Source: Pseudomonadota bacterium
GTDB taxonomy: Bacteria; Pseudomonadota; Gammaproteobacteria; Steroidobacterales; Steroidobacteraceae
Length of the DNA stretch: 34,821 bases
Direction of reading: 5' to 3'
Assembly: GCA_021809525.1 (NCBI GenBank)
Contig: JAKAYU010000011.1
Coordinates: 1-34,821, forward strand
Under the pieces are notes generated by a model. It saw only the letters and a program-made list of their open reading frames with translations. It had not been told where the DNA came from and did not search any database. This document shows positions 25,487 to 32,618 of this stretch, in pieces; positions within the stretch are counted from its first letter, which is position 1; every line of letters starts with the position of its first letter. Both the position numbers and the translations under genes were made by a program.

Positions 25487-27205
25487 TCAGGGGGGCAGGA
25501 GGTGATCGACCAGCAGCTGCAGGCGCCGCTCGCCCTGATACTCGTTGATGTCCAGGCGGTACACCAGGCGCTGCTCGCCCTGCGGCAGCGGCACATCGGC
25601 GTGCGGATCCCGCAAGTTGAACGCAATGGCGTCAAAGGCGCGGTTGCGCGGGCCCTGCACCCACATCTTCACGTGCCGCTCCCCGACCACGCGGGCGTTG
25701 CGCACCGTGAACACTCCATCGAAGCTCGGCTCGGGAAACCCCTGGCCCCAGGGCCCGCCCGAGCGCAGCGCCTCGGCCGTCTCGAGCGCGATCTGCTGCA
25801 CCTCGAGCTCCCCGTCGGTCTCGATCGCATCGGCGAGCGCGCCGCCGTGCGGCCAGCGGGCCACCTGCGCATCGAACAGCGCGGCGAACTCATCGAGCCG
25901 CGCGCGCGGCAGCGACAGGCCGGCGGCCATCGCATGCCCGCCGAAGCGGCCGATCAGTCCCGGATGGCTCGCATCGAGCTCAGCCAGCACGTCTCGGATG
26001 TGAACGCCGGGGACCGAGCGGGCCGAGCCGCGCAGCTCCCCGTCGCTCGCCACCGCGAAGGCGATCACGGGCCGGCGCACGCGCTCCTTCACCCGGCTCG
26101 CCACCAGCCCGACCACGCCCTGATGCCAGCCCTCGTCGAACAGACACACGGCGCTGCGCTCCCGCGCGCGCGTGCGCGCCTCATCGAGCCCCCGCACCGC
26201 CGCGAGCGCCTCGGTCTGCATGCGCGATTCGATCTCGCGCCGCTCGCGGTTGAGCGCATCGAGCCGCGCGGCAAGGCCCGCCGCGGCATCCGCCTCGGCG
26301 AGCAGGCACCGGATGCCGATCGACATGTCATCGAGCCGTCCGGCGGCGTTCAGCCGCGGCGCGACCGCGAACGCCAGGTCGGCGCTGGTCAGAGGCGCGC
26401 TCGGGCGCGAGGCGGCCGCGAGCAGCGCGCGGATCCCCGGGACGCAGCGTCCGGCGCGGATGCGCTTCAAGCCCTGCTCGACGAGCACCCGGTTGTTCCG
26501 ATCGAGTGGCACCAGATCGGCCACCGTGCCGAGGGCGACCAGATCGAGCCACTCGGCCACCCCGGGCCGCTGTGCGCCGCCGAGACCGGCCGCCTCGAGC
26601 CGCCGGCGCAGCGCCGCCAGCACGTAGAAGGCCACCCCGACCCCGGCGAGCGAACGGCTCGCGAAGCGGCTGCCCGGCAGGTTGGGATTGACGATGACGC
26701 GCGCGGCGGGCAGCTCGCTGCCGGGCAGGTGATGGTCGGTGACCAGCACCTCGATGCCGAGCGCGCGCGCCTCGGCGACGCCGGCGAGACTGGCGATGCC
26801 GTTGTCCACCGTGACGATCAGGCTCGGGGCGCGCTCGGCAGCGACGCGCACGATCTCCGGGGTCAGGCCGTAGCCGAACGCGAAGCGGTTCGGCACCAGA
26901 AAATCCGCCTCGAAGCCCCAGGCGCGCAGCGCGCGCAGCATCAGCGCGGTGCTGGTCGCCCCGTCGGCATCGAAGTCCCCGACCACCAGAATGCGCCCGC
27001 CCTCGCGCTGGGCGAGCAGCAGATCGGCCGCCGCCTCCACCGACTCGAGCGTGCCGACGGGCGTGAGGTGCTCGAGCGAGGTGTCCAGCTCCTCGGCGCT
27101 GCGCACCCCGCGCGCGCGGTACACGCGCTCGAGTACCGGATGCAATCCGGCCCCGAGCGGGCCCCCATCGCTCGGGCTCGAGCGACGCACCACACGCAGC
27201 ATCAT
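25487..27205 (-). CDS. recJ: Single-stranded-DNA-specific exonuclease RecJ
   Basis: 572 residues (E. coli 577). The DHH-family motifs are ILVVGDFDADGATST, VTVDNG, VTDHHLPG and the DHHA1 glycine motif RFGGHAMAAGLSL. The C-terminal OB part is present (VKMWVQGPRNRAFDAIAFNL). RecJ degrades single-stranded DNA 5' to 3' in recombination and mismatch repair. The ATG at 27203-27205 (MMLRVVRRSS) overlaps the stop of the upstream gene as ATGA; the open frame further upstream is antisense to other coding sequence and not RecJ-like. Confidence 0.95.
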   Translation of the reverse strand: MMLRVVRRSSPSDGGPLGAGLHPVLERVYRARGVRSAEELDTSLEHLTPVGTLESVEAAADLLLAQREGGRILVVGDFDADGATSTALMLRALRAWGFEADFLVPNRFAFGYGLTPEIVRVAAERAPSLIVTVDNGIASLAGVAEARALGIEVLVTDHHLPGSELPAARVIVNPNLPGSRFASRSLAGVGVAFYVLAALRRRLEAAGLGGAQRPGVAEWLDLVALGTVADLVPLDRNNRVLVEQGLKRIRAGRCVPGIRALLAAASRPSAPLTSADLAFAVAPRLNAAGRLDDMSIGIRCLLAEADAAAGLAARLDALNRERREIESRMQTEALAAVRGLDEARTRARERSAVCLFDEGWHQGVVGLVASRVKERVRRPVIAFAVASDGELRGSARSVPGVHIRDVLAELDASHPGLIGRFGGHAMAAGLSLPRARLDEFAALFDAQVARWPHGGALADAIETDGELEVQQIALETAEALRSGGPWGQGFPEPSFDGVFTVRNARVVGERHVKMWVQGPRNRAFDAIAFNLRDPHADVPLPQGEQRLVYRLDINEYQGERRLQLLVDHLLPP

Positions 27206-28224
27206 GCCAGCGCCTCCAGCCCCGCGCGGCCGCGCCGCCAGCGCCGCCAGCGATCGCGCGGCCGAAGGCGCCACGCCCGGTCGTTGGCGAGCAGCCAGAG
27301 CTGATCGAGGCGCCCCGCGCCGAGGGCGGCCACGGCCGGCGCAATCCAGCGCCGGTCGAGGTCCGCCACCGCCGCGAGCAGATCGAAGCGGGGCTCGCGC
27401 CGCAGCGCCTCGCTCACTTCGAGCACCTGCAGCGCGCGCCCGATCGGCGCGCCGGGCGCGTACGGCCACTCCGGCGGCGCCTCCCGGCACTCGCTCCCCG
27501 CCAGCCGCGCCAGGCCCGTCAGATACCCCTCCGCACCGTGGATGGCGCCGCGCGCCGCAGCGCGGGGCAGGGGCGTGGCCGGTGGTGCCCCGCCGCCCCA
27601 GATCCACAGCGTCGAGACCGGCGGCTCGCCGCGGACAGCCCGTTCGGCATTGAGCGGGTGATCGTGCAGCCACATTTCGAGCTCCGCGCCGAGGCGCCGC
27701 AGGGCGGGGGCGCCGGGGCCGCTCGGCAGGCACTGTGCGAGCGTGCGCGCCGGCAGACGCGCCGGCTCGCAGGTGTCGACCCGCTCCGCCCCGGGTGCCC
27801 CGAGCACGAACCCGCCGCACTGAAGCGCCGCGAGGCTCCATCCGGAGCCGGCGTAGAGCGCATTGAACTGCTCGGCGAGGCGCTCGCGCTCGGCCCGAGC
27901 GAGGCGCAGCCGCCCGCGCCGCTCCAGGTGCACCCGCCCGACCCCCTCGGTCAGGTGCAGCGGCTCGGCGAGCCACACACTCTGCGCGGCGGGCGGGGCG
28001 GGCAGCGCGGCGGCCGCCACGCTCGCCGGCGGCACGGCGGCATAACGCTCGAGCCCGAGCCAGCGCGCCGCCCATTCGCGCCAGGAGCGCTCGAGCGGCT
28101 CGCGGCGCGCAAAGCGCGTCAGCGGCCCGATGCCCTCGAGCGCGAGGTCGCCCGGCAACGGCGCCGCCGCGTCCGCTTCGGGGTCCAGATACAGATCCGC
28201 AATGACGATGACGAGTTCGCTCAC
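27202..28224 (-). CDS. RpfE-like / phosphoglycerate-mutase-related conserved protein
   Basis: 340 residues starting at GTG: (M)SELVIVIADLYLDPEADAAA. It contains LHDHPLNAERAVRGEPPVST, LWIWGGGAPP and a C-terminal LDQLWLLANDRAWRLRPRDR. It resembles the COG4255 family annotated as RpfE-type regulatory protein or independent-phosphoglycerate-mutase-like protein, which sits next to recJ in Xanthomonas. The family is recalled from memory, not searched, and its biochemical function is not established to my knowledge. It is translationally coupled to recJ. Its start is only 18 bp from the divergent Mth938-domain gene. Confidence 0.6.
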   Translation of the reverse strand: MSELVIVIADLYLDPEADAAAPLPGDLALEGIGPLTRFARREPLERSWREWAARWLGLERYAAVPPASVAAAALPAPPAAQSVWLAEPLHLTEGVGRVHLERRGRLRLARAERERLAEQFNALYAGSGWSLAALQCGGFVLGAPGAERVDTCEPARLPARTLAQCLPSGPGAPALRRLGAELEMWLHDHPLNAERAVRGEPPVSTLWIWGGGAPPATPLPRAAARGAIHGAEGYLTGLARLAGSECREAPPEWPYAPGAPIGRALQVLEVSEALRREPRFDLLAAVADLDRRWIAPAVAALGAGRLDQLWLLANDRAWRLRPRDRWRRWRRGRAGLEALA

Positions 28225-28242
28225 GGGCGCTATCGTACCGTC

Positions 28243-28614
28243 ATGCGATTCACCTTAGAGAGCACAACGCAGGTCAATACGGTCCGGGCCTACTCGCCGC
28301 AGGAGCTGCGCATCGGGCAGACGGTGGTGCGCGCAAGCTGCATCGTCACCGCCGAGCGGCTGATCACCGAGTGGACGCCGGTGTGCTTCGAGGCGCTCGA
28401 GGAGGCGCATCTGGAGGATATTTTCGCGCTCGAGCCGCAGATCGTGCTGCTCGGCACCGGCGCGCGCCAGCGCTTTGCGCCCGCGCCGATCCGCGCCGCC
28501 TTCAGCGCGCGCGCCATCGGACTGGAAATGATGGATCTCGGGGCCGCCTGCCGCACCTTCAACATCCTGGTGCACGAGGACCGGCGAGTCGCCGCGGCGT
28601 TGTTCTTCGCTTAA
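28243..28614 (+). CDS. Mth938-domain protein (DUF498)
   Basis: 123 residues. The segments VNTVRAYSPQELRIGQTVVR, LEPQIVLLGTGARQRFAP and the C-terminal MMDLGAACRTFNILVHEDRR are typical of the Mth938-like family, whose human member NDUFAF3 is a complex I assembly factor. The bacterial role is unclear. It is divergent from the RpfE-like gene. Its 3' side borders the degraded insertion sequence. Confidence 0.85.
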   Translation: MRFTLESTTQVNTVRAYSPQELRIGQTVVRASCIVTAERLITEWTPVCFEALEEAHLEDIFALEPQIVLLGTGARQRFAPAPIRAAFSARAIGLEMMDLGAACRTFNILVHEDRRVAAALFFA

Positions 28615-28657
28615 GCCCGGGCGCTGCGGGTCGCTCGGGGTTGAGCTCCTCTGCGGC

Positions 28658-28891
28658 CTAAAGAGCGCAGATTCCTGCGGCGCGACGGCGAGGCCCCGCC
28701 GCGCCGATGAGCTGGGCGCAGTTCACGTCGCGCTCATCGACCGCAGCGCACCGCGGACAGACCCATTCTCCTTAATTCCGGGACCCGCGATACCTTGCGG
28801 GCCGCAGCGTGCGCTGCACGCTGGACAGGTCTGGGTGGTTCGAGCTGCATCGATCTGCAGAAACACCGCGCTTGGCAGCTGGCACTTCTCG
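28658..28891 (-). pseudogene. tnpB pseudogene, C-terminal fragment (IS200/IS605 type)
   Basis: On the minus strand the fragment reads EKCQLPSAVFLQIDAARTTQ, then TCPACSARCGPQGIAGPGIK, followed by a two-base insertion (28766-28767) and then WVCPRCAAVDERDVNCAQLI ending AAGICAL-stop at 28658. This is the TnpB zinc ribbon (CxxC...CxxC) and the last RuvC motif (DRDVN in intact proteins, DERDVN here). The frameshift and the split from its N-terminal half at 30886 make it non-functional. It lies directly after the Mth938-domain gene. Confidence 0.75.
28887..28891. repeat. Target-site duplication, left copy (TCTCG)
   Basis: Five bases next to the TGT end of the inserted element match GCTCG at 30886-30890 in four of five positions. 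Joining the flanks with one copy restores the tnpB reading frame (L-R-E-K-C). Confidence 0.6.
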
Positions 28892-28939
28892 TGTTGGCGG
28901 GGACCCGGAACCGCGTGATTTTGGGGGCGAGATGCGGAA
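28892..28939 (+). repeat. Terminal inverted repeat, left end
   Basis: It begins TGTTGGCGGGGA and contains TGATTTTGGGGGCGAGA followed by GCGGAA. Ungapped comparison with the right end matches 35 of 48 positions, and 22 of the inner 24. A further GGTGCGGAAT near 28985 echoes the GATGCGGAAT of the repeat. Confidence 0.75.
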
Positions 28940-29426
28940 TTGGCACAAGAGTTCGGGTCGTAGGCAGCACGAGCGGGGTATCGAGGTGCGGAATACACTA
29001 GATTCGGGAGCACTGTGGTGTTCTCTCGATCGATCTCCACCGCAGTTCGTCAGGAAGTTCAGCCCCGATGCGTCACCTCGGGAACGCGGCACCCGTCACC
29101 CGGACAGCGGTGCACATCGGGCGCACCAAGAAGCCCAAGAACGCAGCTATCCACAAAGGTCAACAGCGTCTCGCCACCGCGCTGTGTACAACGCTTGACC
29201 ATCGTCTCAGGATGGCGCATCCAATGGCGCTCCAGGACGCGGCTGCGGGCTATCGGATGTGCGCTCACATAGGCTCGAGCGCAGCTACTCACGCCTCACA
29301 TGCCACTCGGCTGGGGCAGCCGGCAACTCCCGACCCGACGCGTTCGGCAGAACGGCCGCAATGCGGTGGGCGTGATGTCGTCGCAAGCCGTCTGCGGAGT
29401 GGAAAGTGCGCCCGCGACACCGCCCA
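28940..29426. other. Gene-free part of the inserted element, downstream of the passenger gene
   Basis: About 490 bp between the left repeat and the passenger gene's stop. Several short frames exist on both strands, but none has a family-like sequence or a good ribosome site. It holds a hairpin (GGTCAA at 29158-29163 with TTGACC at 29195-29200, extended by GCG/CGC past a two-base bulge). I see no transposase remnant. Confidence 0.5.
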
Positions 29427-30593
29427 TCATTGCGCGTAGCCATCACCCGCTTCAATCGACTTGATACCGCTCGTTCGCGAATGCATGGATAATACAGCCA
29501 GCGGAACCAACCGGCGGCTGCGGGCGCGCGGGGCTCGATACACGACCAGCAGCGAGCCGTCATTACGGTTGCGCCCGACTTTAACGAAATAGTCCTGCGC
29601 GGCCGGCACAATCCAGCGTAATAGACTCTGACTGGAGATGATCGAGGTGGCAGAGGCAACATACAATTTGCCGTCAAGATGCAACGGAAAGAACGCCACG
29701 TCTGCGGAAAACACATCAGGAGACAAGTGAGTGTCACCTCTGCGCTCAGCTGCGGTCACCCTGGACATCCCGATGTGGCGCGCACGCGCTACGAGCGCAC
29801 GGCCCCGTGCGGTCGGCGTGTTCTGGAATCGAAACCCTCGCATCGAGAATCTTCCGATTTCGTTAAAATATACAGTCTGTTCCGTTGAATATCTTCGGTA
29901 GCGACGTTCAACGGCAGGTGCAACCTTACGCGCCGCGGCGCAGACCGCGCGATCGGGGCCGCAGTACTGCTGTCTCACGGGGTACCTGTGCAGCCACTGA
30001 ATTGACACATGACACGCCTGTCCCCAGTACGTAGCCTTCCAGGGAATGATGTTTAAACGCGTGCCGATAGTGTCGGGATTGTCCGATCCGGACACGATGA
30101 ACGCGGGATTCCCCATTACGGTCGCAAGACTGCCCGACGTCCCCGCGAGACTGCACAGATCGGACTCGACTGGCGGAGAGCCGAGTAAGCGCACCGCACC
30201 TCCCCGCTTCCGTTCAAAGAATTGATATTGCAGGCAGTCTCCAGACCCAGCATACGCGCTGATCATCGCAAGCGCAGTCCCAGGCAGGGATTCGATGGTC
30301 GGAAACGAGGCCCCTCGGCCTCCCATCATGCGCCAGATTGGCGGAAGGTGGCGGTACGCCGGGTCCCCTTGCGCGGGCTGGGACGCCGCGTTGACGATCC
30401 ATGGCGGTAGCATCGTATGCTTTACGAACAGATCGTGAAGCACTGTTGCACGGGAAGCACGCAGCTGCGCGACCAACCGTGAACATAAGGAGGCAGTGGC
30501 GGGAGACTTTGCTTGGGCGCTGGGCGCGCCTATGCCGATTCCGGCAAGACCGTACAGGCTTAAGATGATGGCAAACCGTTTCTTTCGGTTCAT
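29427..30593 (-). CDS. Secreted protein of unknown family, passenger of the inserted element
   Basis: 388 residues starting MNRKKRFAIILSLYGLAGIG, a clear Sec signal peptide with likely cleavage after SAQA (about residue 28). The mature part has paired cysteines (SLCSRL, GDCLQYQ, DLCSLAG, GQACHVS, QYCGPDRAVCAAA), consistent with disulfides in the periplasm or outside. The C-terminal third is arginine-rich. I recognise no catalytic motif or domain. The unbroken length, signal peptide and cysteine pattern argue that it is a real, maintained gene. It is the only intact gene between the element's repeats and is less GC-rich than its neighbours. Confidence 0.75.
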   Translation of the reverse strand: MNRKKRFAIILSLYGLAGIGIGAPSAQAKSPATASLCSRLVAQLRASRATVLHDLFVKHTMLPPWIVNAASQPAQGDPAYRHLPPIWRMMGGRGASFPTIESLPGTALAMISAYAGSGDCLQYQFFERKRGGAVRLLGSPPVESDLCSLAGTSGSLATVMGNPAFIVSGSDNPDTIGTRLNIIPWKATYWGQACHVSIQWLHRYPVRQQYCGPDRAVCAAARKVAPAVERRYRRYSTEQTVYFNEIGRFSMRGFRFQNTPTARGRALVARARHIGMSRVTAAERRGDTHLSPDVFSADVAFFPLHLDGKLYVASATSIISSQSLLRWIVPAAQDYFVKVGRNRNDGSLLVVYRAPRARSRRLVPLAVLSMHSRTSGIKSIEAGDGYAQ

Positions 30594-30837
30594 GAGTGTT
30601 CGCCCTACGCTGCAAGATTTACCCAGAGTAGTCGGCGGATTTGCACCATTTGCCAGACGTCCGCTCCGGAAATTCTATCCCACTGCTCCACAGACCGTTG
30701 GGTCGAGGCATGTCCCCCACGGCCAGGAGTGGGTTCTGGGTCGGCTGGAATCATCTGAGGACCTGCGACGCAGATGTGAGCTGAGTACCATGTAACTCCG
30801 TCGACAAGTGCACTTGAGCGTGTGGACCGATCCAGAT
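30594..30837. other. Leader region of the passenger gene
   Basis: 244 bp between the right repeat and the passenger gene start. A short minus-strand frame that begins in the repeat crosses it but looks accidental. TAGAAT (minus strand, about 75 bp before the start) is a possible -10 with no convincing -35. Confidence 0.4.
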
Positions 30838-30885
30838 TTCCGCGTCTCGCCCTCAAAATCAGGCGCCTTTCAATCCCCATCTACA
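30838..30885 (-). repeat. Terminal inverted repeat, right end
   Basis: Read on the minus strand from 30885 it begins TGTAGATGGGGA and contains TGATTTTGAGGGCGAGA followed by GCGGAA. It is the partner of the left repeat in inverse orientation, of equal length with no gaps needed. Confidence 0.75.
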
Positions 30886-30890
30886 GCTCG
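30886..30890. repeat. Target-site duplication, right copy (GCTCG)
   Basis: Partner of TCTCG at 28887-28891, with one mismatch. The tnpB reading frame breaks exactly here. Confidence 0.6.
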
Positions 30891-31440
30891 CGCAGCGGTG
30901 CTCTGAATGCGCTCCAGCCAGCTTCAGGAACCGCCTTCGCGGGCGGGGTCTGCGCGACAGCGGAAGCATTCACGTTGCCGATGAAGATTGCGCCGTAGCG
31001 TTGCACCAGGAGGCCGTCCGATGTCGCAAGGAGGTCCCTCAGGCCGACGCGAAGGTATGGCCCACGAATCGCACGACGCCACGAGATCTGCACTGGATCG
31101 CGACTGCCTTCAATGGGATCTACCCGAGGCGGTGGCGCGCGTGGCGCCGGTCGGACACGTGCCAGCGCAGCTTGCGCTGCTTGAACGGGATGCGCCCCTT
31201 GCGGTACTCCGCATTCACCGGCTGGACGGGCTTGGGCGTGCAGCGCCAGAGCGGCCTTCATGGCACCGGAGGTGAATATGTGCAGATCCGCAGACGAGAG
31301 AAACCGCCCCTGCCGATCGAGAACCTTGCGGCAGCTCTCCCGGTCGTAGTTTCAGAGGACGTTCACAGCGGGCGCCCGAGCTCGCAACCATGGGACGTGT
31401 TTATCCTGCACCCGCAAGGTGCGCTCGCACTCGTCCTCTG
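30886..31440 (-). pseudogene. tnpB pseudogene, N-terminal and middle fragment (IS200/IS605 type)
   Basis: Minus-strand pieces in different frames follow the TnpB order: TLRVQDKHVPWLRARAPAVN, a TGA in place of Trp (31352-31354), NYDRESCRKVLDRQGRFLSS, a frameshift near 31220, EYRKGRIPFKQRKLRWHVSD, a TAG in place of Trp (31120-31122), and IPLKAVAIQC through VRFVGHTFA. A deletion around 31035-31060 removes the first RuvC region. Then comes YGAIFIGNVNASAVAQT and AKAVPEAGWSAFRAPLRE, where the second element interrupts it. It cannot make an active nuclease. Confidence 0.75.
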
Positions 31441-31955
31441 GACATGAATTGCGTTGCTTGCGCGCCGTGGTGTTGGTCTACCGGCACTGCAACGCGCGTT
31501 CAGAAGAAAACTCCGACGGAGCCTCGGAAATGCGCACGCCTTATACCTGCGGCCTGAACATTGGCGTGTTACGGCGTGTGGGGATAAAGAAGGCACAGAG
31601 GGAGAGGCACTCAACCCGCCGACCCGGCGCGCCGAACGCTGCTGTGGCGCGCTGGCGTATTATTGCTTTTGAGGGTCGCGATCGATTTGTTGCTTTTGTG
31701 CCAGCTCCCCTCCTCCCTGTGCCCTCTCCTTCCGCCTCTGCGCCAACTCGCGTGTCGCCGTGCAGAGACGGGCGTATGTTAACCACGCGCGTTTTGCCCT
31801 GGCAAGCGTTTTCCGCGCGCGACGAGGCCGGCTCACCGCTGCGCGAGGGCGCTCGGCCCCTTGCGCTGTCCCCGATCGAATAGATTCCTGATTTCAATCA
31901 GTTATCTCGATGAGCTCACGCCAAGCGGCACGTGGGAGTTCGCCGCCGCGCGCGC
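31441..31955. other. 515-bp region without a supported gene, upstream of the tnpB remnant
   Basis: Frames on both strands here have no family-like sequence. It should contain the missing outer end of the tnpB element. Small structures are CTCCGACGGAG (31511-31521), which on the minus strand is followed by TTTTCTT; two copies of TTGCTTTTG near 31665 and 31694; and the palindrome CTGATTTCAATCAG (31888-31901) just beyond the pcm stop. No tRNA or origin is visible. Confidence 0.5.
31888..31901. repeat. 14-bp palindrome beyond pcm
   Basis: CTGATT and AATCAG arms with a TC centre, about 55 bp downstream of the pcm stop. It could be a short hairpin ending the surE-pcm transcript, but no T-run follows on the minus strand. 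Confidence 0.3.
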
Positions 31956-32618
31956 TCAGCCTTTGCCGCCAAGCAGTGGCACGAACGCCACACGGCCGAG
32001 CGGCTCGCGGGTCACGCCCTGCTCGCGGCGCGTGAAGCGCATCAGCTCCTGCTTGCCGTCCTCGCCCACCGGCACGATGAGGCGCCCGCCCGGGGCGAGC
32101 TGGCGCAACAGCGCCTGCGGCACCACGAGCGGCGCGGCCGCCACCAGGATGCCCTCGAACGGCGCCTGGGACTTCCAGCCCTGCGTGCCGTCGCCGTGGT
32201 GGAATTTGACGTTGCGGATGTCGAGCTCTTTGAGGCGCTCCTTGGCGCGATCGAGCAGGCCGGCGATGCGCTCGATGGTGAACAGCCGCTCCACGAGCGG
32301 CGCCAGGACAGCGGTCTGGTAGCCGCAGCCGGTGCCCACTTCGAGCACATTGCCGAGCGGACCGCCCTCGAGCAGCGCCTCGCTCATGCGCGCCACGATG
32401 TAGGGCTGGGAGATGGTCTGGCCGAAGCCGATCGGCAGCGCGGTGTCCTCGTAGGCGCGGCTGCCGAGGGCCTCATCGACGAAGATGTGCCGCGGCACGT
32501 TGCGGATCCGATCGAGCACGGCGAGGTTGCTGATGCCCTGCTCGCGCAGGCGCTGCACCAACCGGTCGCGCGTGCGCAGGGAGGTCATCCCGATGCCCGC
32601 GAAGCGCAGGTCAGCCAT
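31956..32618 (-). CDS. pcm: Protein-L-isoaspartate O-methyltransferase
   Basis: 220 residues. The SAM-binding motif is [20 protein letters not shown], with the PCMT-specific [20 protein letters not shown] ahead of it. It methylates isoaspartyl residues to start repair of aged proteins. The ATG at 32616-32618 overlaps the surE stop by eight bases, the standard surE-pcm order. The nlpD-rpoS genes that often follow pcm are not here; the accessory region begins instead. Confidence 0.95.
   Translation of the reverse strand: MADLRFAGIGMTSLRTRDRLVQRLREQGISNLAVLDRIRNVPRHIFVDEALGSRAYEDTALPIGFGQTISQPYIVARMSEALLEGGPLGNVLEVGTGCGYQTAVLAPLVERLFTIERIAGLLDRAKERLKELDIRNVKFHHGDGTQGWKSQAPFEGILVAAAPLVVPQALLRQLAPGGRLIVPVGEDGKQELMRFTRREQGVTREPLGRVAFVPLLGGKG

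Larger units (their letters stand above)
28892..30885. mobile_element. Non-autonomous transposon (mobile insertion cassette) carrying a secreted-protein gene
   Basis: A 1,994-bp segment bounded by imperfect inverted repeats beginning TGT, inserted in tnpB with a 5-bp near-duplication. No transposase or recombinase gene is visible inside; the only convincing gene is the 388-residue secreted protein at 29427-30593. Base composition is visibly less GC-rich than the flanking housekeeping genes. TGT/ACA ends, and the inner TGATTTTG-GGGCGAGA block, remind me of IS21-family ends, but this is from memory. An autonomous relative would have to supply transposase in trans. Confidence 0.75.
28658..31440 (-). 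mobile_element. Remnant of an IS200/IS605-family (tnpB) insertion sequence, split by a second element
   Basis: The two tnpB fragments (30886-31440 and 28658-28891) are collinear on the minus strand and join in frame when 28892-30885 and one target copy are removed. No TnpA (Y1 transposase) is seen, so it was probably a tnpB-only (IS1341-like) element. Exact outer ends cannot be fixed; they should lie between 28615 and 28657 on one side and between 31441 and 31955 on the other. Confidence 0.7.

Noticed and set aside
28723-29040. A minus-strand frame of about 105 codons spanning the left repeat
   Set aside because: Its last third is the tnpB C-terminal remnant and its first part is transposon end; it is a chance fusion across the insertion point, not a gene.
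29158-29200. GGTCAA...TTGACC hairpin considered as an integron attC site
   Set aside because: It lacks the R-box/L-box core sites (GTTRRRY/RYYYAAC), and no integrase is nearby.
29068-29439. A 123-codon plus-strand frame in the inserted element
   Set aside because: No recognisable motif, no good ribosome site, and overlap with competing frames. I cannot support it as a gene, though it is the best remaining candidate there.
30605-30880. A 91-codon minus-strand frame upstream of the passenger gene
   Set aside because: It begins inside the right terminal repeat, has no family-like sequence and no ribosome site.
30881-31261. A 126-codon minus-strand frame read as an independent gene
   Set aside because: Only its C-terminal half is TnpB-like; the N-terminal half is an out-of-frame reading of the tnpB remnant. 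Treated as part of the pseudogene.
31541-31897. Frames of about 118-154 codons on both strands between the tnpB remnant and pcm
   Set aside because: No similarity to known families by eye and low-complexity basic composition; not supported as genes.
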